A stretch of DNA of 64,000 nt from Leptospira hartskeerlii (GCF_002811475.1 NZ_NPDL01000006.1:62001-126000); one strand, 5' to 3'. Positions 1-9,422 are shown, counted from the stretch's first letter. Made by a program: numbers and translations. Notes: a model not told the origin generated them from the sequence alone.

Positions 1-1474
1 AGAGCCTAGTATAGACGATCTACTTTCATTAGCCAAAGTATCTAGTTCTTGTGGCGGCGGTAATACATTCTGGATCCGTAATCTTATAAAAAATAGTTCC
101 AGTTGTGTGCAAACGACTAAAGTAGCATCCGGTTCCCACGTAAACATCTACGCGACTAGCGGTTTAGAATCAGTTTTAGATTACCAATACATCTCTCAAG
201 AATTCGATTCTAAAATTTATCCAAGACTCGGCGAGGCTTTCGGCTTTTCAGACGATCTAGACGGAGACGGAAAAGTTGCAGTCATAGTATCCGATATACA
301 CGACGGAAGCACTACAGGTTCTTCTTTCGTAGCTGGGTTTTTCGATCCTGTGGATTATTTTCCGGATAGTTCCGGTTATGCGGTGCGTTCTAATTATTCG
401 AATATTGTGTATATGGATGGGGTCGAGCTTGTTACAGTCCGTAACTCGGACCTTTCCCAGGGAAAACCGGATACATTCTTAGCGACTCTCGCCCACGAAT
501 ACCAACATTTGATCCGATTCCAATACGAGGCCAGGATCATGAGCCAAGGTGGAGGAAGAGATGAGGCTTGGATCAATGAAGGGACGAGTGAAGTTGCCGC
601 CGATATCGCAGGATATTCTCCCCAAATTAACCGGATCAATTGTTATAGAGGTAGGAATTCCAACGCCTGCTCTAGGGGCGCGAATGGGAATAGTATATTC
701 GGAAGTTCTAAATTTAACTCACTAGTGGACTATGCATTCGCCTACTCCTTTATGAAATACTTATATATGATTTCTGGAAGCGACACTGATTCTAGAAATT
801 CATATTTTAGAACTGGGGTCCAAGGTCCTAAAGGTTATAGAGCCTCGGATGCAACCGGATTATTCCATCTATTCAAAACAAGCGCGGATAATTATATAAA
901 TTCTTCCCAAGATGTTAAAGACGCGGTCGGAACGGATGGCTCTGCGATCTTCATGAAAATTTACCCTGCATTCTTATGGCAGTCTTTAGGAGATGTTTCT
1001 CCCGAATTTGCACAATCCGGAACGGATACTAGCGGAGCCTCCGGGTTCTTACAAGATATTACTAAGACAATCCAATCTTTTCCATTTCCTGCGGCAGGAA
1101 CGGACGGAGATGTATTAAGAAAATTATACGATCCACTCAGAATACCCGAAATTACTCCGTTAGGAGAATTGAACCCAGGACAGATCCAATTCGTAAAAGC
1201 GGATCGCTCCAATTCGAGCGCTATTGGAAGACTAGTATTATTAAAAAAGAATATAGATGGAAACCTATATTCTCTGCAGATCAATACTGAGATGAAAAGA
1301 TCAGGAGATATTTCGGTATCTTTGGGAATTACAGAGAATGACGACGAAGGTGGAGAAGAGGCGATTGTTCTTCCTGAGTCTACCGATTCTCGTCCGATCT
1401 GCCCTCATGAATTCTTTAAACTCTCTCGGAATCGGACGAAACAGAAAATTTTTAGCGAATATAAGGGCCTATAA
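1..1474 (+). CDS. M30-like zinc metallopeptidase, 5' end outside window
   Basis: The frame is open from base 2, so the start lies upstream; about 490 residues are visible. A zinc-protease motif HEYQH is encoded near 494-508, followed about 20 residues later by the segment NEGTSE, whose Glu is a plausible third zinc ligand. This arrangement is that of the M30 (hyicolysin-like) and related families. A DLDGDGK stretch before it could bind calcium. The protein is likely secreted or surface-exposed, but the signal peptide is not in the window. The last 28 or so residues are basic and unlike the rest, and their DNA holds a 9-bp inverted repeat. The gene meets ybaB tail to tail with no spacer. The family call is by motif only. 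Confidence 0.72.
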   Translation, partial: EPSIDDLLSLAKVSSSCGGGNTFWIRNLIKNSSSCVQTTKVASGSHVNIYATSGLESVLDYQYISQEFDSKIYPRLGEAFGFSDDLDGDGKVAVIVSDIHDGSTTGSSFVAGFFDPVDYFPDSSGYAVRSNYSNIVYMDGVELVTVRNSDLSQGKPDTFLATLAHEYQHLIRFQYEARIMSQGGGRDEAWINEGTSEVAADIAGYSPQINRINCYRGRNSNACSRGANGNSIFGSSKFNSLVDYAFAYSFMKYLYMISGSDTDSRNSYFRTGVQGPKGYRASDATGLFHLFKTSADNYINSSQDVKDAVGTDGSAIFMKIYPAFLWQSLGDVSPEFAQSGTDTSGASGFLQDITKTIQSFPFPAAGTDGDVLRKLYDPLRIPEITPLGELNPGQIQFVKADRSNSSAIGRLVLLKKNIDGNLYSLQINTEMKRSGDISVSLGITENDDEGGEEAIVLPESTDSRPICPHEFFKLSRNRTKQKIFSEYKGL

Positions 1475-1783
1475 TTAAGGCATTCCGGAAAGAAGAGATT
1501 TGAATTCTCCCATTCTTTCTTCCGCAACTTTCTGAGCTGCTTCCATGGATTGGTTCACAGCCTGCTTTATACTTTTTTGAAGTAGTTTTTTATCGTTTTT
1601 AGCAAGCAAAGAATCTTCGATACGGATTTCTTGCACGGTTTGTTTACCGTCGGTAATGCAGATGACCAATTCGTTCTTGGATTTTCCCTCGAAGGTCAGA
1701 GCCTCCAGTTCCTTCTCCAATTTTTTCATACGAACCCGCATCTGGTTCATTTGTTTTAGATTATCTAAACTTTTGCCAAACAT
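1475..1783 (-). CDS. ybaB: YbaB/EbfC family nucleoid-associated protein
   Basis: This 102-residue protein has the family layout. A basic amphipathic N-terminal helix (MNQMRVRMKKLEKELEAL) is followed by a short beta region with VQEIRIEDSLL, then a C-terminal helix ending in a Met/Gly tail. YbaB/EbfC proteins form dimers that bind DNA and the gene commonly sits beside dnaX and recR; neither is seen here. The start is set by ATG at 1783 with GGGAG just upstream. That Shine-Dalgarno is part of the 3' arm of an 8-bp inverted repeat at 1792-1824, so initiation could be influenced by RNA structure. The stop abuts the stop of the convergent peptidase gene. Confidence 0.9.
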   Translation of the reverse strand: MFGKSLDNLKQMNQMRVRMKKLEKELEALTFEGKSKNELVICITDGKQTVQEIRIEDSLLAKNDKKLLQKSIKQAVNQSMEAAQKVAEERMGEFKSLLSGMP

Positions 1784-1791
1784 CGAACACT

Positions 1792-1824
1792 CCCGGTCTT
1801 TCTTGATAGGATTTTCAGACCGGG
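1792..1824 (-). promoter_or_regulatory. Inverted repeat overlapping the ybaB ribosome-binding site
   Basis: On the minus strand CCCGGTCT pairs with AGACCGGG across a 17-nt loop. The 3' arm runs into the GGGAG that precedes the ybaB ATG. No T-run follows, so a classical terminator is unlikely. It could mask the ribosome-binding site or serve as a protein site. Confidence 0.45.
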
Positions 1825-1839
1825 AAGCGGAGCAAGAAA

Positions 1840-2070
1840 TTAAACCAGGCTGGGTCCGGTTTCTCCTACTCTCTCAGGCAGATCTCGGATCTGTTCAGAG
1901 CTTGGTTCCCAAGTAAATTGGTCGGGAATGAATTCTCTTAAGACAGGTTCATCGGTTAAAAAACCTCCGGTCCTGACAGGGCCAATTCCCAAACTGACTA
2001 AGAATCCCATACTCGCAACCAAGGTTACCAACAAGGAAGACTCAATATTGATGTTCGCCCGGCGTTTCAT
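1840..2070 (-). CDS. Small membrane-anchored protein of unknown function
   Basis: I do not recognise this 76-residue protein. It has a basic start (MKRRANINIES), one hydrophobic segment of about 20 residues (LLVTLVASMGFLVSLGIG) and a polar C-terminal tail rich in Glu and Pro, as expected for a single-pass inner-membrane protein with an outside tail. It lies between the Lon-like protease and ybaB on the same strand, with short spacers that fit a gene here. It could still be a chance frame, since an overlapping open frame exists on the plus strand, but the membrane segment and placement favour a real gene. Confidence 0.5.
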   Translation of the reverse strand: MKRRANINIESSLLVTLVASMGFLVSLGIGPVRTGGFLTDEPVLREFIPDQFTWEPSSEQIRDLPERVGETGPSLV

Positions 2071-2158
2071 GACTCTATACAGAGTATCGGTCGTTTCAGG
2101 GCAGACTGATTAGAGGAATTCTGAGAAAAAATCAGTACCGACCGGCTATTTTTGCGAG

Positions 2159-3787
2159 TTAGGCCTCTTCGCCATCTCGTTTGCGATCTATTCGTTCTTC
2201 TATGATCCTAAAAAGTGAACCGTTCGGATATTTGCCTGATTTGGAGATCCTACCAGCCGGGACTCCAAAAATATCCGGGATCAGATCTTCTACGTGAGAA
2301 CAGGAGAATATCTGGAAATTCCCCTTTTTCATACTTTCACGGATCTCACGAGGAAGATTCAGATCTCTCATATTGTCTTTCGGAATATAGATTTTATATT
2401 TATCTCGGGTAGAACCTGTGAGTCGGATCACATCAAACCAAGCCTGTATCTTAGTATTCACAGAACCCACAGGAAGAATGTCCCCGTACTGAGAAAGAGC
2501 ACCTGTCACCGCAATATTACAAGGTATCTCCAATCCGGAAAGAGCAGAAAGAAGTGCCAAAAGTTCAGCGCAGCTTGCTGAGTCCCCATCAATCGGAGAA
2601 CTATTTTGCTCGAATAGAATAGAAGCATCCAGACCGAAAGATTGTGTATGAGAGAACATTCCTTTGATATAGGACTGTAGAATAAACACTCCCTTATCAT
2701 GAAGGCTTCCTGAAAGATTTACTTCTCTTTCTATATTGATCAGATTTCCGGAACCCAAGGAAACCCTGGCAGATACTTGATTCACCTGTCCGAAATCCAA
2801 AAGAGAAGACTGCAATAAAATTACCGAAAGCCCGTTGATCCGCCCTGTTTTCTTTCCTTTGAGAGGAACGGAGATAAGACCTTCTTTGATATTTTCTATA
2901 TATTTTCTTTTATGGATAGCGGTTCTTTTTTGAATAAGAGAAGGGCCTGCTTCTATCTCTGCCCGTCCCACTGACTTCTTGCCTTTATTATTAAATGCTA
3001 ATACTTCTCTCACGAAAGAACGAAGTTCCGAAAGATGTAAAGAAAGTCTAGTTTGGCTATCATTCCATCTGAGCGCAAGTTCCAGAAGTGAATCTAGAGC
3101 CGCTTGGTCCAAAGGAGGATACCCTGGCTTCTCCCAAGATTTAACTAGTCCCGAAAAAACAGGAAGCCAAGATTTTTCCAAACTGATCTCATACGGCATG
3201 TGAATTTTAAAATCAAAACTCCCGTAAAAGTCGGCGTCTATTTGGGAGATAGAATCCACTTCTGTTTCTTCTCCCACTAGGATAAGCCTGAATCTGGAAT
3301 CTATACTAGGATGAAATCGATTGATATTTTTAGAATCTGATCCTTCCGGAAGAGAAAGAAAATCTATCTTGCCCGTAAGAAGAACACCTTTTAGAAAATA
3401 ATAAAGATCCGGATCTTCTACAAATGGTTTGATCGGAAGAAGTAAAAGTCCTCCGTTCGCTTCTGAAATTTTTCCAGGCCTATACTTATTCTCCAAAGGA
3501 AAACCTGCCAAGGAAAGTAAGGTAGGATTTGGTTCAGCGACTACCGGTTGGTCTTTTACGATCTCTTCCAGGTATTGTCCGAATTGTAGAAGGTTTGCCT
3601 CTATCTCTGGACCGGTAATTAGAATATGTCGGAAGAGTCCGGGGTTTCCCAGGGCTTGGCGGAATGTTCTCACCTCTTCCTTGTGAAATACTAAAAAGTC
3701 AGGCAGTCCGTTCAATCTTGCCGGCTTTGCCGCTTTAAATCTAATTTCAGTTTGGGAAGGAAGAACCTTTTTTAACACCTTTCCCAT
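2159..3787 (-). CDS. Lon-like (S16) protease with degenerate ATPase domain
   Basis: The C-terminal part of this 542-residue protein is an S16 protease domain. The nucleophile Ser is in GDSAS at about residue 403 and the dyad Lys in VNTKIQAWF at about residue 446, with the family phrase [10 protein letters not shown] between them. The GDSAS form resembles LonB/archaeal Lon more than bacterial LonA. At the N-terminus the phrase [12 protein letters not shown] sits where a Walker A would be, but it lacks GK[ST], and I see no clear Walker B. Proteins of the AAA_32/Lon-like group are known to have lost P-loop residues, and LonC-type enzymes cleave unfolded protein without ATP. Activity on substrates here is therefore inferred to be ATP-independent or lost. 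Confidence 0.8.
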   Translation of the reverse strand: MGKVLKKVLPSQTEIRFKAAKPARLNGLPDFLVFHKEEVRTFRQALGNPGLFRHILITGPEIEANLLQFGQYLEEIVKDQPVVAEPNPTLLSLAGFPLENKYRPGKISEANGGLLLLPIKPFVEDPDLYYFLKGVLLTGKIDFLSLPEGSDSKNINRFHPSIDSRFRLILVGEETEVDSISQIDADFYGSFDFKIHMPYEISLEKSWLPVFSGLVKSWEKPGYPPLDQAALDSLLELALRWNDSQTRLSLHLSELRSFVREVLAFNNKGKKSVGRAEIEAGPSLIQKRTAIHKRKYIENIKEGLISVPLKGKKTGRINGLSVILLQSSLLDFGQVNQVSARVSLGSGNLINIEREVNLSGSLHDKGVFILQSYIKGMFSHTQSFGLDASILFEQNSSPIDGDSASCAELLALLSALSGLEIPCNIAVTGALSQYGDILPVGSVNTKIQAWFDVIRLTGSTRDKYKIYIPKDNMRDLNLPREIRESMKKGNFQIFSCSHVEDLIPDIFGVPAGRISKSGKYPNGSLFRIIEERIDRKRDGEEA

Positions 3788-3828
3788 TTTCGTTTCGGCT
3801 TAGAATTCCTCAATTAAATAAGTTCGGA

Positions 3829-4884
3829 TCAGACTTTTTCAGGATCCAAAATTAGCATAGAATCTCCGTAGGAAAAAAAACGAAAATTTTGTTCTATTGC
3901 GAATTTGTAAGCCCTCAGTATTTTTTCTTTTTCTGCAAATGCGCTTACTAACAAAAGTAAGCTACTTTGAGGAAGGTGAAAATTCGTAATCAAACCTTCG
4001 CAACTCAGTATAGAATCTTCCGGCTGTAAAAACAGTCTTGTTTTTCCTTCTCCTGATTGAAAAGTTTTAGTATTTGGATCGTAAGCGGATTCTAATGCTC
4101 TTAGAGTAGTAGTACCAACGGAAATGATCCTTTTGCCATTCTTCTTAGCGGAATCCAAAACATTTTTAGTCTCAATGGGAAGATCGAATTCTTCTTCATG
4201 CAATTTTTTATTCGTAAAATGATCTTCATTCAAGGATTGAAATGTTCCATAACCTACTTTCAATTCTAGTTTTAGAAATTCTATGTTCCGATTTTTCAGT
4301 TCTTCTAATAGTTCCGGAGTAAAATGTAAACCCGCTGTAGGAGCTGCAACTGAGCCTAGGTTTTTAGAATACACAGTTTGGTAACGTATGTCGTCCTCAG
4401 ATGTACTTTCCCTTTTGAAGTACGGAGGAATAGGAGTGCGACCTATGATCTCAAATGAGTTTTCATCGAGTTGGGTCTCTGATCGAAAGATTGTAAATTC
4501 TTCTTCTTTTCGTTCAACTGAAAAAAGAAATTTTCCAGTTGCCTCGTCGGAGACAATGTCTCCTAACTTCAGCTTTTTAGAATTTCTAGTAAGAGTTTTC
4601 CAAGTCCCAGGTTCTGATTCGGAAAGGAACATTGCCTCATGTCTTCTCCCAGTTTTAGTTATCAGGAATACTCTTCGTTTGGAAACTCTGGTTGCATTTG
4701 CTACCAATACATCTCCTTCACGGAGATAGTTTAGTATTTTGGAAAATTCACTTTCTTCTTTTAAAAAATTTTGGGTCCTTCCTAAAACAAGCAGCCTACT
4801 TTTATCTCTTTTGGCCGCCGGAAATTTTGCGATCTGCTCTTCGGGAAGTTCGAAATCAAAATCGGACAGATCTTGGAATTCCAT
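3829..4884 (-). CDS. queA: S-adenosylmethionine:tRNA ribosyltransferase-isomerase (QueA)
   Basis: QueA transfers and isomerises the ribose of S-adenosylmethionine onto 7-aminomethyl-7-deazaguanine at the wobble position of tRNA, giving epoxyqueuosine in queuosine synthesis. The 351-residue length is typical. The N-terminus has FDFELPEEQIAKFPA and KRDKSRLLVL. The middle has the family phrases PTAGLHFTPELL and KVGYGTF, and the C-terminus has ITNFHLPQSSLLLLV. The gene lies upstream of the Lon-like protease gene on the same strand with a 41-base spacer. It diverges from the glycosyltransferase block, leaving 84 bases for both promoters. Confidence 0.96.
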   Translation of the reverse strand: MEFQDLSDFDFELPEEQIAKFPAAKRDKSRLLVLGRTQNFLKEESEFSKILNYLREGDVLVANATRVSKRRVFLITKTGRRHEAMFLSESEPGTWKTLTRNSKKLKLGDIVSDEATGKFLFSVERKEEEFTIFRSETQLDENSFEIIGRTPIPPYFKRESTSEDDIRYQTVYSKNLGSVAAPTAGLHFTPELLEELKNRNIEFLKLELKVGYGTFQSLNEDHFTNKKLHEEEFDLPIETKNVLDSAKKNGKRIISVGTTTLRALESAYDPNTKTFQSGEGKTRLFLQPEDSILSCEGLITNFHLPQSSLLLLVSAFAEKEKILRAYKFAIEQNFRFFSYGDSMLILDPEKV

Positions 4885-4968
4885 TCTTCCAATGAATTGG
4901 ATCCGAAGAATTCGGGAACCGATTTTTAATTTCTTGGCTTTTTCGGGCGGACAGAAAAGAGTACCTGA

Positions 4969-6279
4969 ATGCGGATCGACCTCAAAAAGTCCGGCCCTGT
5001 TTTAGTATTCTTTCTATTCTTAGCTTTTCTTTACGCAAACGGGTTCAGTCGCACCGAACAATCTTCCGATTTTTCAGACTATTACGAAGCTTCCCGTAAT
5101 TTCAAACAAGGCAAGGACCTATATAGTCTGGACGCGTTGTCTGAAGTGGTCCAAGAATTCGAAAGCGGCAAATTAAAGATAGACCAGATATTCGATCCTG
5201 AAGTGTTCTTTAGGATCAAAGCAAAAGTGGAGAATGTAGGCTCCTATATTTATCCCCCTACTTTTGCGTTCTTGCTCATTCCAATTTCAGGCCTTCCTTT
5301 CGAAGTCGCTTCCGGAATATTTTTCACAATCAACTTTATAGCTTTGATCTTAAGCTTATTGCTGATCGGGAAACTTATAGGAAGAGAGAAATCCTTTTTA
5401 TTCTTATCCGCGGTCTTACTTTTATCTCTACGATTTGTAGAGAATCATCAAAACAATAACCAAGTCGGGTTCTTACTCTTATTCCTGATCTTGGTCTCCG
5501 TTTCCGCTCAAAAGGATTGGTTGTCTGGACTTGTTTTGTCCCTCGCAATTGTGATCAAGATCACTCCTGCAGCATTCTTGTTTTATTTCTTATACAAAAA
5601 AAGGCCGATGGTGATCGTTTATACGATTATCTTTGCTTTAGGTTGGATCGCGCTACCTGCATTATATAATCCAGAGTTCACTTGGAAGATGAACCAAACT
5701 TGGTATGATTTAGTTTTAGATAAGTATCTTAAATCTCCGGCTTTGCGTGCATGGAAGAATAACCAAAGTTTGAATTCTACTTTGGCTAAATACTTTTTAG
5801 CATATTCTGATCTGTTAAACCAAGGGCGATTCGGAATGCCATTTACTACGTTAACAGTAAATCACGTAAAGATCATTTCCGGAATCTTAAGTTTGGGAAT
5901 TGTAGGTCCTTATTTATATAGAGTGTATAAAGGTGCATCGGAAGGATTCGTACTATCCGGACTATTCTTCTTTTCCGTAATTTTCAGTGGGATCTCTTGG
6001 ATACATGCATTCGTATTTTTATTATTCCCAACAGCGTTTGCTCTCTCCAAACTTTGGCCAGAACAGGGAGAGCCACTTCTGGTCTGGGAAAAATGGAAAG
6101 TGAAATTGATAGAATATAGATCCGCTACGATCTTTATCTCCGTTTCGATATTAGTTCTACTTTTAAATAGAAGTTTTATAGGAAATATAGCGGAAGAAGC
6201 AATACTTATGTTTTCCTTCTTATTATATACTTCTTTAATACAGTACGTATGCACTTTCTATTCGGACAGAATTGCTTAG
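4969..6279 (+). CDS. GT87-family (DUF2029) polyprenol-linked glycosyltransferase
   Basis: This 436-residue integral membrane protein has roughly ten hydrophobic segments. The first extracytoplasmic loop contains the acidic phrase SDFSDYYEASRNF, the position where GT-C enzymes such as the GT87 mannosyltransferases carry their catalytic Asp. The later phrase FVENHQNNNQVGF in the centre also fits the DUF2029 family. Such enzymes use polyprenyl-phosphate sugars to extend glycans on the outer face of the inner membrane. It opens a plus-strand run of glycan genes and is followed 13 bases later by a GT4 glycosyltransferase, which suggests one transcript. The sugar is unknown. Confidence 0.82.
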   Translation: MRIDLKKSGPVLVFFLFLAFLYANGFSRTEQSSDFSDYYEASRNFKQGKDLYSLDALSEVVQEFESGKLKIDQIFDPEVFFRIKAKVENVGSYIYPPTFAFLLIPISGLPFEVASGIFFTINFIALILSLLLIGKLIGREKSFLFLSAVLLLSLRFVENHQNNNQVGFLLLFLILVSVSAQKDWLSGLVLSLAIVIKITPAAFLFYFLYKKRPMVIVYTIIFALGWIALPALYNPEFTWKMNQTWYDLVLDKYLKSPALRAWKNNQSLNSTLAKYFLAYSDLLNQGRFGMPFTTLTVNHVKIISGILSLGIVGPYLYRVYKGASEGFVLSGLFFFSVIFSGISWIHAFVFLLFPTAFALSKLWPEQGEPLLVWEKWKVKLIEYRSATIFISVSILVLLLNRSFIGNIAEEAILMFSFLLYTSLIQYVCTFYSDRIA

Positions 6280-6292
6280 CCGTTAGGATACT

Positions 6293-7420
6293 ATGCTAAA
6301 AAAGGAAAATTTAAAATACAAACCAAGGGTTGCAGTAGATGCAAGACCCTTGTCTTATGGGATAACAGGAAATTCCAGATACCTTGCGGAAGTTTTACAA
6401 AGACTTTTACGTCCTGATTCTCCTTTAGAATATTATCTTTATTCAAATAAACCGATCCATCCTGTATTCAATCATCTGATAGGCCTTACTCCTACTTTTA
6501 TTCCAAGCAAACTCCCGGGAGTTTTATGGTTGAACTTGATCATACCTTCTTTGGTAAAAAAACATAGGATAGATCTTTTTTGGGGAACTTTGCAGCTACT
6601 TCCCGCCTTTGGTCTAAAAATCCCCACTTTAGTAAATTATCATGATCTAAATTTCAAGTCTGCTCCGGAAACGATGACAACTGCAAATTATTGGCAGCAT
6701 AAGATCATGTCTCCGATCACTTTAAAAAAAGCGGATAAAGTTCTATGCCTTTCTCAAAATACTAAGAATGATATTCTAAATTTTTTACCTGAGTTAGAGC
6801 CAAAATTAGAAGTAGTTTATCCGGGAGTCCAAGGTTTTGGCTCTATCTCTGCTCCTGAAAAAACTCTGCCTAAAAATTTTCTATTCTCTGTTGGAACATT
6901 AGAGCCTAGGAAAAATCTAAGTACTCTTGTAGAGGCTTACCTTTCCCTAAAAAAGGAAGAACCGAATTTTCCATACCCTCTCGTTCTTGCAGGAAGATTA
7001 GGTTGGAAATCGGAAGGTCTAACCTCTCTTTTAAAAGAAGGCGGTTTGGAGAAAGACGGGATCTATTTTATAGAAAATCCTGACGATTCTAAACTGGGTT
7101 GGCTTTACAAAAATTGCTCTTACTTTATCTTCCCTTCTTTACATGAAGGTTTTGGTCTGCCATTATTAGAAGCTATTCGAGAAAATAAACCTTGTATCGT
7201 CTCGGATATTCCTGTCTTTCATGAGGTTTTGGACGAGCTTACGGATGCTTTCGTTTCTCCTAAGAATTTAGAGGCTTGGAAAAACGCACTTTCCCTGGCC
7301 GGTAAAAAAGGGATCTATGGCAGAAAGCCGAGTAGAAACGATTGGTCTTGGGATTCCACCGCAAAATTAGTCGAAAACTCTCTCGTAGAACTTTGGAAAT
7401 CAAGAAAGAAAAACTCCTAG
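6293..7420 (+). CDS. GT4-family glycosyltransferase (group 1)
   Basis: This 375-residue GT-B protein is cytoplasmic. The C-terminal Rossmann domain shows FSVGTLEPRKNL (about residues 199-210) and FPSLHEGFGLPLLEAI, which is the EX7E motif of retaining GT4 enzymes that bind the NDP-sugar. The N-terminal half has HDLNF and a VVYPGV linker before the donor domain. It most resembles mannosyl- or rhamnosyl-type transferases of surface-polysaccharide clusters, but the donor cannot be told from the sequence. It probably builds the same glycan as the adjacent GT87 enzyme. The 3' end is close to the next gene, which I start at 7432. Confidence 0.9.
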   Translation: MLKKENLKYKPRVAVDARPLSYGITGNSRYLAEVLQRLLRPDSPLEYYLYSNKPIHPVFNHLIGLTPTFIPSKLPGVLWLNLIIPSLVKKHRIDLFWGTLQLLPAFGLKIPTLVNYHDLNFKSAPETMTTANYWQHKIMSPITLKKADKVLCLSQNTKNDILNFLPELEPKLEVVYPGVQGFGSISAPEKTLPKNFLFSVGTLEPRKNLSTLVEAYLSLKKEEPNFPYPLVLAGRLGWKSEGLTSLLKEGGLEKDGIYFIENPDDSKLGWLYKNCSYFIFPSLHEGFGLPLLEAIRENKPCIVSDIPVFHEVLDELTDAFVSPKNLEAWKNALSLAGKKGIYGRKPSRNDWSWDSTAKLVENSLVELWKSRKKNS

Positions 7421-7431
7421 GCCCTCAAAGT

Positions 7432-8037
7432 ATGAACAAATCCGATATATCCAAATCCGTATGGTGGAATTGGGAGAACTCCGAACCGGAAATCAGATCC
7501 TCCAGAATCAAAAAAAGTAAGTTAAGGATCAATTATATACCTCCTTTCTTTGCGATCCTAGTTTACGGAGTATTTTTATTCTATTTATTTCCTTTAAGGG
7601 CCTTGGTCTCTACTTGGATTTTCAAATTTGTAGAACTATTACAAATCACCAAAGTATTAAAACTTTCTCTTCTCACAGACAAAAGATTATACGACTATAC
7701 CGCACTTTTTGTGATCTCTTATATCGCATTTGCATTCTTTTTAGATCTGGTTCGATTCTTAAGAAAGAATCTATTCCAAACTTTTGTTACGGAAGAAAGC
7801 AGGCTCGCGGTCACCAAATGGGGATTTTTAGGAAAGGAAACCATTCGTTGGAATCCGGACCAAACCGGTTTACAGATCCACCATAAATCCGGATGGTTCC
7901 GTTCGCTCTTAGGTTTAGAAAAATTATCTTTTAGGATACATCTTTCCGAAACTGAAAATTCAGTGCTTGCTGAATCTCCTTACTTCTTCTCGAAAAGTAA
8001 TCGGGAATTTTTATCCTCTGTGTTCAGATCCGTTTAA
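7432..8037 (+). CDS. Membrane protein with PH-like C-terminal domain, unknown function
   Basis: I start this 201-residue protein at ATG 7432, just past the stop of the GT4 gene; a longer frame from 7342 would overlap that gene by 79 bases. Two or three hydrophobic stretches lie between about residues 34 and 115. The C-terminal part (about 120-200) reads as short beta strands (FVTEESRLAV, WGFLGKETIRW, LSFRIHL) and a final helix, as in bacterial PH (DUF304/YdbS-like) domains. That fold call is inference. Its stop and the next start share a base (TAATG), so it is translationally coupled to the GT-C-like gene and probably serves the same glycan pathway. Confidence 0.62.
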   Translation: MNKSDISKSVWWNWENSEPEIRSSRIKKSKLRINYIPPFFAILVYGVFLFYLFPLRALVSTWIFKFVELLQITKVLKLSLLTDKRLYDYTALFVISYIAFAFFLDLVRFLRKNLFQTFVTEESRLAVTKWGFLGKETIRWNPDQTGLQIHHKSGWFRSLLGLEKLSFRIHLSETENSVLAESPYFFSKSNREFLSSVFRSV

Positions 8038-9422
8038 TGTTCAAACGTTCCCTGGAAAGTCTAGAGTTCCTTAAGAAAGCGGAGAATATATTTCGTTCTC
8101 CTTTTATTTGGGCAGGCTTTCTGTTTCTAGTTTGTTTTACCGGGATATTATTTTTATTTGATCTTAGATTTTTATCCAGACATTACGATTGGGACTCCAT
8201 CGTATACACTCATAATATAGTTACTAACAAATACTGGAAGGTATTCTTCAATCCTCATCATATAGGTTTTGAAAGTACAGGATTATTATATTTAAAATTT
8301 TGGCATTGGTTTCATGGGCCTGACTCTGCCATGTTCGGACTTAGACTTAGAGTATTAGTAGTCGCATCTTTCTTTATTTTTATACTTATGCTCTCATATT
8401 GGAGATTGTATAAGGACATGGTCGGTGCAGTTCTTTTGGGACTCGCTGTCCATTGTTCTCAAGGGTTTTGGTTTTATGCCCAGCATAATGATACCCCCCT
8501 TATCCATTCCTGTTTTACTGCTGCCCTATTTTTACTCTGCGTTTGGAATTCTAAGAACGGTTGGTCTCCCGGCAAACTGTTTATCGCAGGATTTTTGCAG
8601 GTTTGGAATGTTTACTACCACCAATCAGATACAATTTTTCTGACATTTGTGCCTGCTTCTGTTCTTCTTGCAAATAAATGGAGAGGAAGAAGTTTCGAAT
8701 ATTCTTATAAACTAAAACTCATCTTTGTATATTTACTCTCCGTAGTACTCATCCTCACACTTTCTTATTTGTATGTAGGATTTATCCTTTTAGAAAGAAA
8801 TCTAACTGCTCCGATCGAAAGTGAGAAAAATTTTGCCAACTGGCTATTTTTATACGCTTCGCAGGAAAGATGGGGAGCAGCTCCTGGACCCAAAAATTAT
8901 ATCATGAATTTTTATAGAGGAATAGGAGACGCATTCCTAAATTTCGAAGGTGTGAAGAATGGACTCAGGGTCAATACAAATGATCTTACGTCTCTCAAAA
9001 GTTTTCCTTATAATCTCAATCTTGGCTTTTGGGTCGGGATCTTATTGTTAGCATTCTTAAATTGGCTCCGTCTTTGGAAGTCCTACAAAACAGAACTCAT
9101 TCTTTTATTCTTTTGGCTGATCCCTTCATTTGTATTCTATACTTGGTGGGAAGGTTATTTTTTCGAGTTCTGGGTCTCTTCTGTGATAGGACTTCTCATC
9201 TTTGCAGCTTTAGTGTTTCGTTCTTTGGAATTTGAAAACTTCAGATTCGGAATAAGATCTATCTCTCATATTATTTTTTTCTCTTATGTAAGTTTACTTT
9301 TTCTAGTCAATTTCACTTATTCTACTCTTCCAAGATCTGAAAGATCCCATAAAAGTTTTATAGAAGGAATTGAAGATAAGTATGAGCGTATCACTCCTGA
9401 ACCGGTATATCTAAACGAGTAA
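8037..9422 (+). CDS. Polytopic membrane protein, GT-C-glycosyltransferase-like
   Basis: This 461-residue protein has about ten hydrophobic segments and few motifs. An acidic phrase HYDWDSIVYTHN follows the first membrane segment, as seen in GT-C glycosyltransferases that use lipid-linked sugars. The loop WGAAPGPKNYIMNFYRG could be periplasmic. I do not recognise a named family, so the glycosyltransferase idea rests on topology, the acidic first loop and the neighbours (GT87, GT4, MBOAT). It overlaps the stop of the preceding gene by one base and is followed by a 63-base spacer before the first MBOAT gene. Confidence 0.6.
   Translation: MFKRSLESLEFLKKAENIFRSPFIWAGFLFLVCFTGILFLFDLRFLSRHYDWDSIVYTHNIVTNKYWKVFFNPHHIGFESTGLLYLKFWHWFHGPDSAMFGLRLRVLVVASFFIFILMLSYWRLYKDMVGAVLLGLAVHCSQGFWFYAQHNDTPLIHSCFTAALFLLCVWNSKNGWSPGKLFIAGFLQVWNVYYHQSDTIFLTFVPASVLLANKWRGRSFEYSYKLKLIFVYLLSVVLILTLSYLYVGFILLERNLTAPIESEKNFANWLFLYASQERWGAAPGPKNYIMNFYRGIGDAFLNFEGVKNGLRVNTNDLTSLKSFPYNLNLGFWVGILLLAFLNWLRLWKSYKTELILLFFWLIPSFVFYTWWEGYFFEFWVSSVIGLLIFAALVFRSLEFENFRFGIRSISHIIFFSYVSLLFLVNFTYSTLPRSERSHKSFIEGIEDKYERITPEPVYLNE

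Noticed and set aside
7342..7431. Upstream extension of the PH-like protein gene
   Set aside because: It overlaps the GT4 gene in another frame and encodes a basic stretch without family meaning; ATG 7432 is more natural.
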